Assembly: GCA_958449275.1 (NCBI GenBank)
Contig: CAUDHE010000080.1
Coordinates: 1 to 10,434, forward strand
Origin: an uncultured Alistipes sp.
Lineage (GTDB): Bacteria > Bacteroidota > Bacteroidia > Bacteroidales > Rikenellaceae
Direction of reading: 5' to 3'
Length of the DNA: 10,434 nt
Of this stretch, positions 1 to 7,200 are shown piece by piece. Numbering within the stretch: the stretch's first letter is position 1; the number at the start of each line of letters is the position of its first letter. The notes under the pieces were generated by a model that saw only the letters and a program-made list of their open reading frames with translations, was not told the origin of the DNA and searched no databases. A program made the translations under genes and the position numbers.

Positions 1-76
1 CGGCATCGTTGTGAAACTTATCGAAGATTTGCCGACGAGTGTATTCGTCGACGGCGTCGACACAAGGCATTATCAT
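1..76 (-). CDS. Possible 5' end of an unidentified minus-strand gene, cut by the window edge
   Basis: A minus-strand frame is open from position 334 to the left edge of the window with no stop. Only its last third reads like protein in the style of the other genes here: from about position 67 downward the codons (GTC GAC GCC GTC GAC GAA TAC) match local usage and give a stretch ending YTRRQIFDKFHNDA. In-frame ATG codons lie at 76-74 and 70-68, and a further one at 229-227. I prefer 76 or 70 because the translation between 229 and 77 is cysteine-rich and unlike its neighbours. The visible piece is about 25 residues, too short to assign a family or function. It could also be chance. The presence of a gene here is inference; the open frame is seen. 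Confidence 0.3.
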   Translation of the reverse strand, partial: MIMPCVDAVDEYTRRQIFDKFHNDA

Positions 77-362
77 AGGGCGCTGAGTTGTAAGATTATG
101 ATTCTGACGCCCATAGAAAAACAGAAAAAGGGCGCAGGTACAAACTTTGAACAGTTGGCCTTCCGAGCCGCGAGTGTAGTTTGCCCTTACGCCCAAGTCG
201 GCCCCCACAATCAAGTAGGGGCATAACATGGGTTTCAGACATCTTTTATACCACTCTAAAGTAAATGTTATATTTCTACAACAAGTCGGAAGTTTACTGT
301 TCAGTATAAAGGTTGTCCTAACCTTCAGAATATGTCAACGGTTATGGAACCGTCCTTCTTTG

Positions 363-370
363 CAAAGATA
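363..370 (-). promoter_or_regulatory. Candidate promoter -7 box (TATCTTTG), minus strand
   Basis: The minus strand reads TATCTTTG, a full match to the Bacteroidota -7 consensus TAnnTTTG, and it overlaps the palindrome TCTTTGCAAAGA. It would drive transcription toward the left-edge frame, leaving a leader of roughly 280 bases if that gene starts near 76. No clear TTTG -33 element is seen at 19-21 bases upstream, and one such match in about 740 bases on two strands is not improbable by chance. Confidence 0.28.
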
Positions 371-706
371 ACATAACTTTTTCGTTTTAAGCCATGCGAC
401 CCGCAAAAACAAAAAGACGAAACGTGAACCTGACTTAGAGGATAAGCCTGCGCAAACGCGCACTTGCGTTACGATGTTACGTAGGTCGTGAGATACCCGT
501 CTGGCTTCATAATACAAGAGGCCCACGCCCGTCATGGCGCAGTAATTTATGATGTACCACTACCAATCGGAGCGTGGTTACGATCCGACGGGGACATCCT
601 CTTATTGCCGCAGACTGTAAATTTCTCACGTTTACGTAACGGCAACGCGATTCACATCGTATTTCGACGGATCGCTTGCCCAAAAGTAGTACGAATAATT
701 GAAACA

Positions 707-736
707 TACAACAATTTGCGTGCATTTTTTGTTGTA
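707..736. repeat. Short hairpin (8-bp perfect stem)
   Basis: TACAACAA at 707-714 and TTGTTGTA at 729-736 are perfect inverted copies with a 14-base spacer that itself contains TGC/GCA. It lies just left of the G+C-rich palindrome block. There is no adjoining T-run that would make it a standard terminator. Its function is unknown. Confidence 0.5.
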
Positions 737-750
737 CCATTAGAAACAAC

Positions 751-805
751 TTATCTTCGGCGGCTGCGGGGGGGGCGCATCTTCGATGCGAGCCGCCGAA
801 GATAA
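751..805. repeat. Perfect 15-bp stem hairpin enclosing a G8 tract
   Basis: TTATCTTCGGCGGCT (751-765) and AGCCGCCGAAGATAA (791-805) are exact reverse complements. Inside, CGCATC (776-781) and GATGCG (785-790) form a second 6-bp stem with a TTC loop that stacks directly on the right arm. The only unpaired part is a left-side bulge of ten bases, GC followed by eight G (768-775). A 21-bp hairpin with a homopolymer bulge is not typical of an intrinsic terminator, because no T-run follows on either strand. It may be a structured RNA, a protein-binding palindrome, or the edge of a dispersed repeat element. Confidence 0.75.
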
Positions 806-820
806 CGCCGCGGCGCAATT

Positions 821-976
821 GTTCGGGCCTCCGCGCGCCGAGGCTGCGGCCCGCACGACTCTGTCGAGTCGTATTTATTTTATTTTGGGGTGACAAAAGG
901 TGGAAATAATATAATATGTATTTGCAGTTCGCAGAACTGCGCGGGCCGCAGCCTCGCCCCAGCGGAGGCCCGCAAC
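821..976. repeat. 156-base nested inverted-repeat element
   Basis: The left arm (821-854) and right arm (941-976) are near-complete inverted copies. The inner 16 bp (839-854 against 941-956) are perfect, and the outer part matches with two short indels and a few mismatches. Immediately inside each arm is a small hairpin: ACGACTC/GAGTCGT at 855-872 on the left, and GCAGTTC/GAACTGC at 924-940 on the right. Between them lies an A+T-rich segment (873-923). The symmetric plan, one large stem carrying two inner hairpins at its base, could be a miniature mobile or REP-like element, back-to-back terminators, or a folded RNA. No transposase or target-site duplication was identified. Confidence 0.65.
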
Positions 977-1020
977 AGCATTCGCATCGTTGCGTTCTCC
1001 GCAGGCCGCGACCCGAATGC
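971..1020. repeat. Overlapping short inverted repeats at the right side of the palindrome block
   Basis: CGCAAC (971-976) pairs with GTTGCG (989-994), and GCATTCG (978-984) pairs with CGAATGC (1014-1020). The two pairings interleave, so they are mutually exclusive or pseudoknot-like. Both lie just downstream of the stop codon of the small minus-strand lipoprotein. No T-run follows. These repeats extend the structured block to about position 1020. Confidence 0.4.
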
Positions 1021-1060
1021 AAATAATGTAATGACGTATTTCGAACCGCATTTTTCGTTC

Positions 1061-1252
1061 TTACTCGTCGCGGCCTTCGGAACCGAGATCGGAATCGGAG
1101 GCATAGTCGGCAGGCATGTCGACACGACGCACATCCGAATAGTCGCGGACGTTGCATTCACCGTCGTTTTCGTCGACGCACGCCGTCAAAGCAAGCGAGG
1201 CAAGGCACACAAAAAATATTATCGGAATACGGCTCGTAATCACAGTTTTCAT
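1061..1252 (-). CDS. Small predicted lipoprotein, possible remnant or minimal form of a FimB/Mfa2-type protein
   Basis: This 63-residue product has a basic N-terminus (MKTVITSR), a hydrophobic stretch and a lipobox LTAC with the lipidated cysteine at residue 25, so it is predicted to be processed by signal peptidase II. The mature part is only 39 residues and strongly acidic (DENDGE, SDSDLGSEGRDE). Its start, C-V-D-E-N-D-G-E-C, resembles the C-x-x-[DE]-D-x-S-x-C opening I associate with Bacteroidales FimB/Mfa2 fimbrial anchor lipoproteins, which are often encoded after DUF3575 and DUF3868 genes as here. Those proteins are several hundred residues long, and no continuation is visible in other frames downstream. 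It may be a truncated relic or an independent small lipoprotein. It lies 28 bases after the terminator of the DUF3868 gene, with no clear promoter of its own and no Shine-Dalgarno site. Confidence 0.6.
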   Translation of the reverse strand: MKTVITSRIPIIFFVCLASLALTACVDENDGECNVRDYSDVRRVDMPADYASDSDLGSEGRDE

Positions 1253-1279
1253 AATCGGTTACTTTAATAATATCAATAC

Positions 1280-1317
1280 AAAAAATCTCCCTCCGCAACA
1301 GATCGGGCGGAGGGAGA
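1280..1317 (-). terminator. Strong intrinsic terminator after the DUF3868 gene
   Basis: TCTCCCTCCGC (1286-1296) and GCGGAGGGAGA (1307-1317) form a perfect 11-bp G+C-rich stem with a 10-base loop. Read on the minus strand, six T follow (1285-1280). The hairpin begins 16 bases after the stop codon of the DUF3868 gene. It separates that gene from the small lipoprotein, whose start is only 28 bases beyond the T-run. Confidence 0.9.
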
Positions 1318-1332
1318 ACGAAAAGAAGACTA

Positions 1333-2772
1333 TTATTTACTCAACTGCATCAATTCGCGCAACAGCGATATGTTGTAGGCAGCTTCGCTCACGCCTGCCT
1401 GCTGAGCCTGTCGGAACAGACTCATGGCCTCGTCGTAATTGCCTTGCGACATGGCGAGAATACCTCGCGAGTTCATCGCCTCGGGCATAGTCGACGGAAC
1501 GCCTTGCAGATAAGCCGCAGCCTTGGCATAATTGCCGTTGGCCATAGATACGTTGGCCGCATTCACGCGCGCCTCGGGCGACTGAGGATAGGTGTCGACG
1601 GCAACGATTATTATGTCGTTCCACTCCTTGCTGCCCTTCTCGTAAGTAAGGGCGATCATGTAGATGTCGGCCAGACTGAGCTGCGAGGGATCGTCGCGCA
1701 TAATGCGCTTGGCCTCGTCGACACTCGGACGGCGCGCGGGAGCGTCGACCACAATGTCGGTCACACGCAGACGCGGATACCATGTACTAAGCATGAAGTT
1801 GTACTCCACGGGGTGACGACGGCGGATCTCCGCATTCTTGTCGGCGGGTTTGATCGAGGGGTCGTCGATGATGGCTATGATCTTGCGATAATCGTTGATG
1901 CAGGTCTCGGTCAGCAACTGTTTAACGGCATCCCAGTTGGCGGGAGACGAATCGGTCGTGACGTTCACGCCCGTACCCAGATTGTTATCCTTAAGATACT
2001 GCTTGACGGCTTCGGCACGCTTGGCTGCGAGCGATTCGTTGAAAGCATAGGGACCCTCGGGCGAAGCATAACCCGTCAGGCGCACCGCGTTGACACCCTT
2101 ACCGTCGGCGAAGATCTTGCGCAGATTGTCCAATCCCTGCGTGTTGTCCATGAACGACGGATTGATCTCGCTCTTATTGACGGGGAAATAGACGGCAGCG
2201 GTCTGCTGTCGGCGCGACGCCGAAGCGTCGACGGGCGGAGTGGCATAAGCCATGCGCGGCGCGGTATTCACGCGACGGGGCGCAGGCTGCTCGAGTGCGG
2301 CGACGGTAACGAACTCCTCGCTCAAAGCCTCGTCGTGACAACTGCACCACTCCTCGCGCAACACGAGCCGAGAGTTGTTCATCCAAGGCTCGAAGTTGAC
2401 GTTGTAATCATACTGCATGCTCTGCTGCTTGCGATTGTAACGGCGCACATAAAGCGTCGAAGTCGACAAATCGCCGTCGAGCATACGCTCGTGCTGTATC
2501 TCGCGGCGACTGCCGTCGATCATTATCGAAGGCAGTTGCACCATCTCGTTTCCGTCGGTCACGACGGGCGTAATGCGCAACGATCTGTTGGAGCGCACCT
2601 TCAGATTGCTCATGTCGAGCGTCATACTCACGTTGAGACGTCCGCCCGATCGTTCCATCCCGATACCGTTCACTCCCACGCCGTTAGTCGTGACGGCGGT
2701 CTGCGCCATCGACGCTCCGGCGACCGACAGCAAAGCGCAAACGGCGAACATATATTTTACGATGTATTTCAT
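1333..2772 (-). CDS. DUF3868 / OmpA-like / TPR protein, fimbria-cluster associated
   Basis: A 479-residue exported protein. I start it at the ATG at 2772-2770 (MKYIVKYM), which opens a signal peptide ending near SMAQ (residue 24); the upstream in-frame TTG is less likely. Residues about 25-155 look like a DUF3868 region and include a W-C-S-C motif (142-145). Residues about 190-335 resemble an OmpA C-terminal domain: a strand AVYFPVNKSEI, then LTGYASPEGPYAFNESLAAKRA (232-253), the usual N-x-x-L-x-x-x-R-A peptidoglycan-binding signature. Residues about 395-465 look like TPR-type helices (NGNYAKAAAYL, QGNYDEAMSLF). It follows the DUF3575 gene by 12 bases, so the two are probably co-transcribed, and it ends before a strong terminator. 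In Bacteroidales this pair commonly precedes fimbrilin genes; a role linking outer membrane and peptidoglycan is inference. Isoleucine codons are mostly ATC. Confidence 0.9.
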   Translation of the reverse strand: MKYIVKYMFAVCALLSVAGASMAQTAVTTNGVGVNGIGMERSGGRLNVSMTLDMSNLKVRSNRSLRITPVVTDGNEMVQLPSIMIDGSRREIQHERMLDGDLSTSTLYVRRYNRKQQSMQYDYNVNFEPWMNNSRLVLREEWCSCHDEALSEEFVTVAALEQPAPRRVNTAPRMAYATPPVDASASRRQQTAAVYFPVNKSEINPSFMDNTQGLDNLRKIFADGKGVNAVRLTGYASPEGPYAFNESLAAKRAEAVKQYLKDNNLGTGVNVTTDSSPANWDAVKQLLTETCINDYRKIIAIIDDPSIKPADKNAEIRRRHPVEYNFMLSTWYPRLRVTDIVVDAPARRPSVDEAKRIMRDDPSQLSLADIYMIALTYEKGSKEWNDIIIVAVDTYPQSPEARVNAANVSMANGNYAKAAAYLQGVPSTMPEAMNSRGILAMSQGNYDEAMSLFRQAQQAGVSEAAYNISLLRELMQLSK

Positions 2773-2784
2773 AATCAAATGGTT

Positions 2785-3354
2785 TTAAAATAGATACACG
2801 AGTGATACGGCCAGTTTGGTGACTCCCCAGTAATTCTTGCCGCCCGATCCGATGCGTTCGCTGCACTTGGCGCAATCGTATTGATCGTACCAGGCATGGG
2901 CATATCCCACTCCGGCTTCAAATTCGAAATTCCAGTGCTTGCCCAGCACCCAGTCGTAACCGTATGCTACGCCGCCGCCGAGCGCATGTCCCTTGTAACG
3001 ATAATCTTTCAACGAATCCCACATGCTGAACGGGAAGAACGAAACATTGCCCACGTTGAATTGACCGCCGATCATGTGCACGCCCAGAAAATGACCGTTG
3101 AAACGCTCGCATGTCCACCAGCGGAACTCGGGCTGAACGAGCCAGTGTTTCCACTTGCGGTTGTCAGAGAATGTGAAGGGATTGAATCCCGCCGAGATAT
3201 CGAGGGTCGTCTGACGACCCAAACCGAACTCAATGCCCAAGTTGGGCGATGCCGATGCCCAGTAGAGCAAGTTGGTTTTGACGCCGACCACCTGCGCATC
3301 GATTTTTCCGATAAATGCTGTGAATCCCAGCAACAGAAGTAGTAATTTTCTCAT
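2785..3354 (-). CDS. DUF3575 family outer-membrane protein
   Basis: A 189-residue protein with a signal peptide (MRKLLLLLLGFTAFIGKIDA, about residues 1-20), started at the ATG at 3354-3352 instead of an upstream TTG. The mature part carries the family's strongly conserved features: VGVKTNLLYWASASPNLG (23-40), LDISAGFNPFTFSD (51-64), the tryptophan-rich WKHWLVQPEFRWWTCERFNG (68-87), a Cys-x-x-Cys motif (161-164), and the ending KNYWGVTKLAVSLVYLF. Alternating hydrophobic strands and a terminal phenylalanine suggest a small outer-membrane beta barrel. Length and motifs agree with a complete family member. It is the first gene of a two-gene unit with the DUF3868 gene, a pair usually found with FimA/Mfa-type fimbriae. 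Its exact biochemical role is not established as far as I know. Confidence 0.92.
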   Translation of the reverse strand: MRKLLLLLLGFTAFIGKIDAQVVGVKTNLLYWASASPNLGIEFGLGRQTTLDISAGFNPFTFSDNRKWKHWLVQPEFRWWTCERFNGHFLGVHMIGGQFNVGNVSFFPFSMWDSLKDYRYKGHALGGGVAYGYDWVLGKHWNFEFEAGVGYAHAWYDQYDCAKCSERIGSGGKNYWGVTKLAVSLVYLF

Positions 3355-3391
3355 AGTTCGAAGATTGCCTGTTATTCGGTCAGACAATATT

Positions 3392-3399
3392 CAAACTTT
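3392..3399 (-). promoter_or_regulatory. Weak candidate -7 box for the DUF3575-DUF3868 unit
   Basis: The minus strand reads AAAGTTTG here, five of six matches to TAnnTTTG, about 37 bases before the DUF3575 start codon. It is part of the 9-base sequence CAAACTTTG. No TTTG -33 element is seen at the expected distance. It is offered only as the best candidate in the 138-base gap to the YqaA gene. Confidence 0.25.
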
Positions 3400-3492
3400 G
3401 CACCAAAACGACTTTACGACCGATAAAAATACCGAAAACGAGGTAAAAACGGGCAGGACACCTTAAATATATAAAAGTCACCGCGGAGAGAC

Positions 3493-3957
3493 TTACAGCA
3501 ACGACGTCACGCCCTGCATGGCCAGCAGAAGAAGAACATAACGCACGAACTTGCCGACGAACATGGTGGCTGCGGTGATACAGACATTGCAGCGCATAAG
3601 CCCCAAAAGCACGATTATGACCTCGCCGATCCACGGCAACACGCCGAAGACTCCCATCCACGCACCGCGCTTGCGCACGAAACCATCGACTTTGGCAATC
3701 TTGGCACCGTCGATCTTCAACCATCGCTCGATGGTCGCCATGTCGCCCAAATACCCGAGCCAATAGCAAAGCAGGCCGCCCAAAGTATTGCCGACCGAAG
3801 CCGATACGAGGCATATGACGGGATCGGCCCCCATGCCGACAAGCACGGCGAGAACGGCCTCGGAACTGAACGGCAGGATGCTGCCCGCCACCAAAGCCGA
3901 CAGAAAAAGACCGACATAGCCCCAGTCGACGAAAAATTGTGCTATCGCCTCCATCAT
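3493..3957 (-). CDS. YqaA-type DedA family (VTT/SNARE-associated domain) membrane protein
   Basis: A 154-residue integral membrane protein. Two adjacent ATG codons (3957-3955 and 3954-3952) give MMEAIAQFF. An in-frame TTG farther upstream lies at 3987, before the predicted -7 box, so it is excluded. It contains the family's re-entrant segment GSILPFSSEAVLAVLVGMGADP (25-46), the signature GNTLGGLLCYWLGYLG (56-71), a basic connecting segment (W-L-K-I-D through V-R-K-R-G), the motif GVFGVLPWIGEVIIVLLGLMR (102-122) and a final hydrophobic helix. Some DedA proteins are known to move undecaprenyl phosphate or other lipids across the cytoplasmic membrane; the YqaA branch is less well characterised, so a lipid-transport role is inference. 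It appears monocistronic: its own promoter lies just upstream and 138 bases separate it from the DUF3575 gene. Confidence 0.9.
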   Translation of the reverse strand: MMEAIAQFFVDWGYVGLFLSALVAGSILPFSSEAVLAVLVGMGADPVICLVSASVGNTLGGLLCYWLGYLGDMATIERWLKIDGAKIAKVDGFVRKRGAWMGVFGVLPWIGEVIIVLLGLMRCNVCITAATMFVGKFVRYVLLLLAMQGVTSLL

Positions 3958-3975
3958 AATGCGTAAATTTGTCTG

Positions 3976-3983
3976 CAAAAATA
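3976..3983 (-). promoter_or_regulatory. Promoter -7 box (TATTTTTG) for the YqaA gene
   Basis: The minus strand reads TATTTTTG, a full TAnnTTTG match, 18 bases before the first ATG of the YqaA gene. This predicts a short leader of about 12 bases and supports the ATG start over the upstream TTG. The -33 region has no good TTTG. Confidence 0.5.
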
Positions 3984-4096
3984 GCAAAAATCACAAATAT
4001 TCAGACATTGCGCCGCGATGTCGCGATTCGACGCCGCCACCCCGCGACAGACTGTCAACGTACTCCCGCTGCCGTCGGCGGACAGCGACCGATCGG

Positions 4097-4123
4097 CAAC
4101 CGACAAGAATCGTCAACCGACAA
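4097..4123. repeat. Direct repeat CAACCGACAA, two copies
   Basis: CAACCGACAA occurs at 4097-4106 and again at 4114-4123, a centre-to-centre distance of 17 bases, about 50 bases upstream of the -7 box of the TonB-dependent receptor. Paired 10-base direct repeats at this position could be a transcription factor site for the receptor gene, or part of the shared control region with the divergent YqaA gene. There is no direct evidence of binding. The rest of the 309-base divergent spacer (3958-4266) holds only the two promoters and a G+C-rich stretch without a gene. Confidence 0.4.
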
Positions 4124-4170
4124 AACATTAAAATTGCAGGATCCGAAGTACACCGTATGATAATTTTGCC

Positions 4171-4178
4171 TATATTTG
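4171..4178 (+). promoter_or_regulatory. Promoter -7 box (TATATTTG) for the TonB-dependent receptor
   Basis: TATATTTG is a full match to TAnnTTTG, 88 bases before the receptor's ATG, giving a leader of roughly 80 bases. That leader includes the inverted repeat GAAAAC-G-GTTTTC near 4192-4204. No good -33 element is seen, so an activator may be needed. Confidence 0.5.
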
Positions 4179-4266
4179 CGCCGATCGTCACGAAAACGGT
4201 TTTCCGCAACAGTGAATGATCGCATGTGCAACTTGCGTCTTAAATAGACGCCCTAAAAAATATTCG

Positions 4267-7200
4267 ATGAAAAAACTCGCTTGTCTGTTATTGACAATGC
4301 TGGGCTGTGAGGTCATGGCTCAGGTCACCACCGCTTCTCTGCGCGGTGCGGTCACCAACTCTTCAAATGAAATCCTGGTAGGGGCGACAGTCGTTCTGTC
4401 CCATCCCGTAACCGGAACGTCGTACGGCGTCACCGCCGACAGCCAAGGACGCTTCGCCATACACGGCATAAAACCCGACGACGGTTATGTGCTCGAAGCG
4501 AGCTACGTCGGCTGCGACGATTACGTCAAAAGCGGCATGCTCCTCCGAGTGGGCGAAACCCGTACGGAAAACATCGTCCTCAACCAGAACAACCGCCTTG
4601 CCGAAGTGGTTGTCGAGACCCGCAACACGAGCGACGGCGGCGTAATGAACGTCTACGACGAAAAGGCCATCGCGCAGATGCCCACCGTTTCGCGTTCGCT
4701 CTACGACATCGTGCGGCTTATGCCTCAGGCCGTAGCCACCAAAAACGGCGGCATATCTTACGGCGGCGTGAACAACCGTTACAACACCTTTATGATTAAC
4801 GGCATGGCGAACAACGACATGTACGGACTCTCGTCGTCGGGTACCAACGGCGGTCTGTCGAACGCCAACCCCGTTTCGCTCGACGCCGTTTCGCAGATCG
4901 AAGTTGCGGCCGCTTCGTACGACGTACGCGTAAGCGGCTTCGCGGGAGGAGTCATAAACGCCGTCACCAAATCGGGAACCAACGAATTTCGCGGAAGCGC
5001 CTACACATATTACAACAATCAGGATTTCTACGGCACCACCGCAGGGCGCGATGTCGAACGGCGCGAGAAACTCGGCGACCAGTCGACCCGCATCCATGGC
5101 GTGACGCTGGGCGGTCCCATCGTCAAGAACAAACTGTTCCTGTTTCTGAGCGGCGAATACAATACCGAAGCCTCGCCGTCATCGTATTACGTCGGATACG
5201 AGGGCGTCGCATTGTCGCAGTCCGAACTCGACCGCATATCGGCACGTTACAAGGAACTTACGGGATTCGACGGCGGCGGTTACGGCCGCCGTGAGGTGAA
5301 GCAGCGCTCGGGTTCGCTTCTGGCGCGTATCGACTGGAACATCGACAATCGCAACCATCTGTCGCTCAGTTACAGCTATCTCGACGCGCGGGCCGAGGAG
5401 TACGGGAACTCGCTCACCTCGTTTACTTTCAACGGTTCGGGATATGCCAATTACAGCACGGCGCACTACTTGGCCGCCAAACTCGAATCGCGCATCTCCG
5501 ACCGCCTGCACAACTCACTGCGAATAGGTTACTCGCACGTAGGCGACGGCCGTAAACCCGACGTGGGCGGCATGCCGAGCGTAATAATACGCAATACGGG
5601 TACAACACGAGGCGTCACGACCTATATCGGCACCGATCGTTACGCAGGCACGAATGCCCTGACGCAGAATGTGGTCACCTTCACCGACGACCTGATAGCC
5701 GATCGCGGCGCGCACTCGATAACGGTGGGAATGCACCACGAATTCTACAACATCCACAACATCTATCTGGCCAACCACTACGGCACCTACACCTACAACT
5801 CGGTGGCCGATTTCGAAAACGACATGGCGGCCGTCTACGAATACAACTATACCGATCCGGCGGTTACGGGCACCACGACCTGGGGACCCCGATTCCGCGC
5901 GGCCGAGCTGAGCCTCTACGCTCAGGACCGCTGGGCATTGGGCCGCAACCTGCAACTCACTTACGGACTGCGCGCCACCCTGCCGCTCATATTCAACACC
6001 CCCACTCCCAACGAAGCGTTCAATTCGAGCGACATAGCCCAAAACAGAGGTGTCCGCATAGGCGATGTTCCCGAAAAACAGCTTCTGCTTTCGCCGCGCA
6101 TAGGTCTGTCGTGGCGACGCGACTTCGAACGGGGAAGTCTTACCGTCGAAGGCGGCGCGGGAATATTCACGGGCCACGTACCCTTCGTGTGGGTGGTGAA
6201 CAACTACTCCAACACGGGCGTGGAGCAAAAGGGGGTACGGCTGACCGCTCCCGTGCAGAACGGCTCCGTCGTCGAGACAGCAGCTCCGTTCACCCCCACG
6301 CCGTCGCCCACTACGCTCTCGAACACCACGTTCACCCTCAACGCCATGAACCGCAGGTTCCGCTACCCGCAGAATTTCAAGGCCAACGCAATGGCGGGAT
6401 ACGAGACCGACAACGGCTGGTCGGCACGCGCGGAGGCGCTCTACACCAAGACCATCCGCAACGCCGTATTCGGTAACCTCGCAGTGGAGAGAACGGGCGA
6501 CGCGATATATGCCGTGCCGCAATCGGGCACGGATGCAGCGACGGGAGCCGTGCCGTCGTTCCGCACGATCGCATCGGGATATTCGGCCGTCTATTATCTG
6601 GACAACACCTCGCGCGGATACTCCTACTCGCTCTCGGGCAGTCTGTCGAAAACCTTCCCGTTCGGACTCGCCGTATCGGCGTCCTACATATTCGGACACT
6701 CCTACTCGGTATGCGACGTGCCCTCCACTTCGTCGTCGACCAACTGGATACGCACGTACGCCCTCGATCTGAACGATCAGCCGCTCGCACTGTCGATCTA
6801 CGACGTGCCGCACAAGTTCACCGTCGCGGCCGCCTACAACAAACGTTACGCCAAGATGTTCGACATAAGCGCGAGCGTAGTCTACCAGATGACCTCGGGA
6901 CAGCACTATTCGGTGTGCTTCGGCGAATCGGTCGATTTCAACGGCGACGGAGCCTACGGATCGACGCTCATGTACATACCCACCGAGGAGGAGATGGACC
7001 GCATGCGCTTCGTCGACGACACGTCGCGGAGCAAATGGAACGACTATATCGAATCGAGCAGCTATCTGCGCGGACGCCGCGGCTCGTTCGCCGAACGCAA
7101 CGCCATGCAGGCTCCGACCGAACATACCATCGACCTGCATCTGGCCCACGGGTTCTATTTCGGTGCGAAGAGCCGTCGCAAGATCGAAATATCGCTCGAC

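Larger units (their letters stand above)
77..750. other. Long stretch without recognisable genes, lower G+C
   Basis: I see no convincing gene, tRNA or known riboswitch motif here on either strand. Reading frames of up to about 105 codons exist, but their translations lack any family motif and their codon choice does not resemble the real genes. By my count G+C is about 39% over 241-480 and about 48% over 481-720, well below the genes to the right. Small inverted repeats are present, for example ACGGTT/AACCGT around 339-354, the 12-bp palindrome TCTTTGCAAAGA at 357-368, and an 8-bp stem at 707-736. It may be a decayed region, a long leader of the left-edge gene, or a foreign insertion. Confidence 0.6.

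Noticed and set aside
60..120. GATAATGCC on the minus strand, resembling part of a TPP riboswitch
   Set aside because: The other required parts (CUGAGA and ACCUGAUC segments with their helices) are missing, so this is a chance match.
488..805. 105-codon plus-strand frame in the gene-free region
   Set aside because: It runs into the perfect hairpin at 751-805, has no family motif or signal sequence, and its codon choice does not resemble the real genes.
751..1020. CRISPR array or phage attachment site in the inverted-repeat block
   Set aside because: The repeats are inverted and nested, not regularly spaced direct repeats, and no cas, integrase or tRNA gene is nearby.
507..1157. 216-codon minus-strand frame
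   Set aside because: The translation is rich in Arg and Cys and crosses the whole palindrome block; it overlaps the better-supported lipoprotein gene in another frame.
1444..2793. 449-codon plus-strand frame opposite the DUF3868 gene
   Set aside because: It is antisense to a clearly recognisable protein and is a by-product of that gene's codon bias; its translation is His/Arg/Val-rich without motifs.
3476..3495. AAGTC/GACTT hairpin overlapping the YqaA stop codon, followed by T-rich sequence on the minus strand
   Set aside because: The stem is only five base pairs with a 10-base loop and lacks a proper T-run; too weak to call a terminator.
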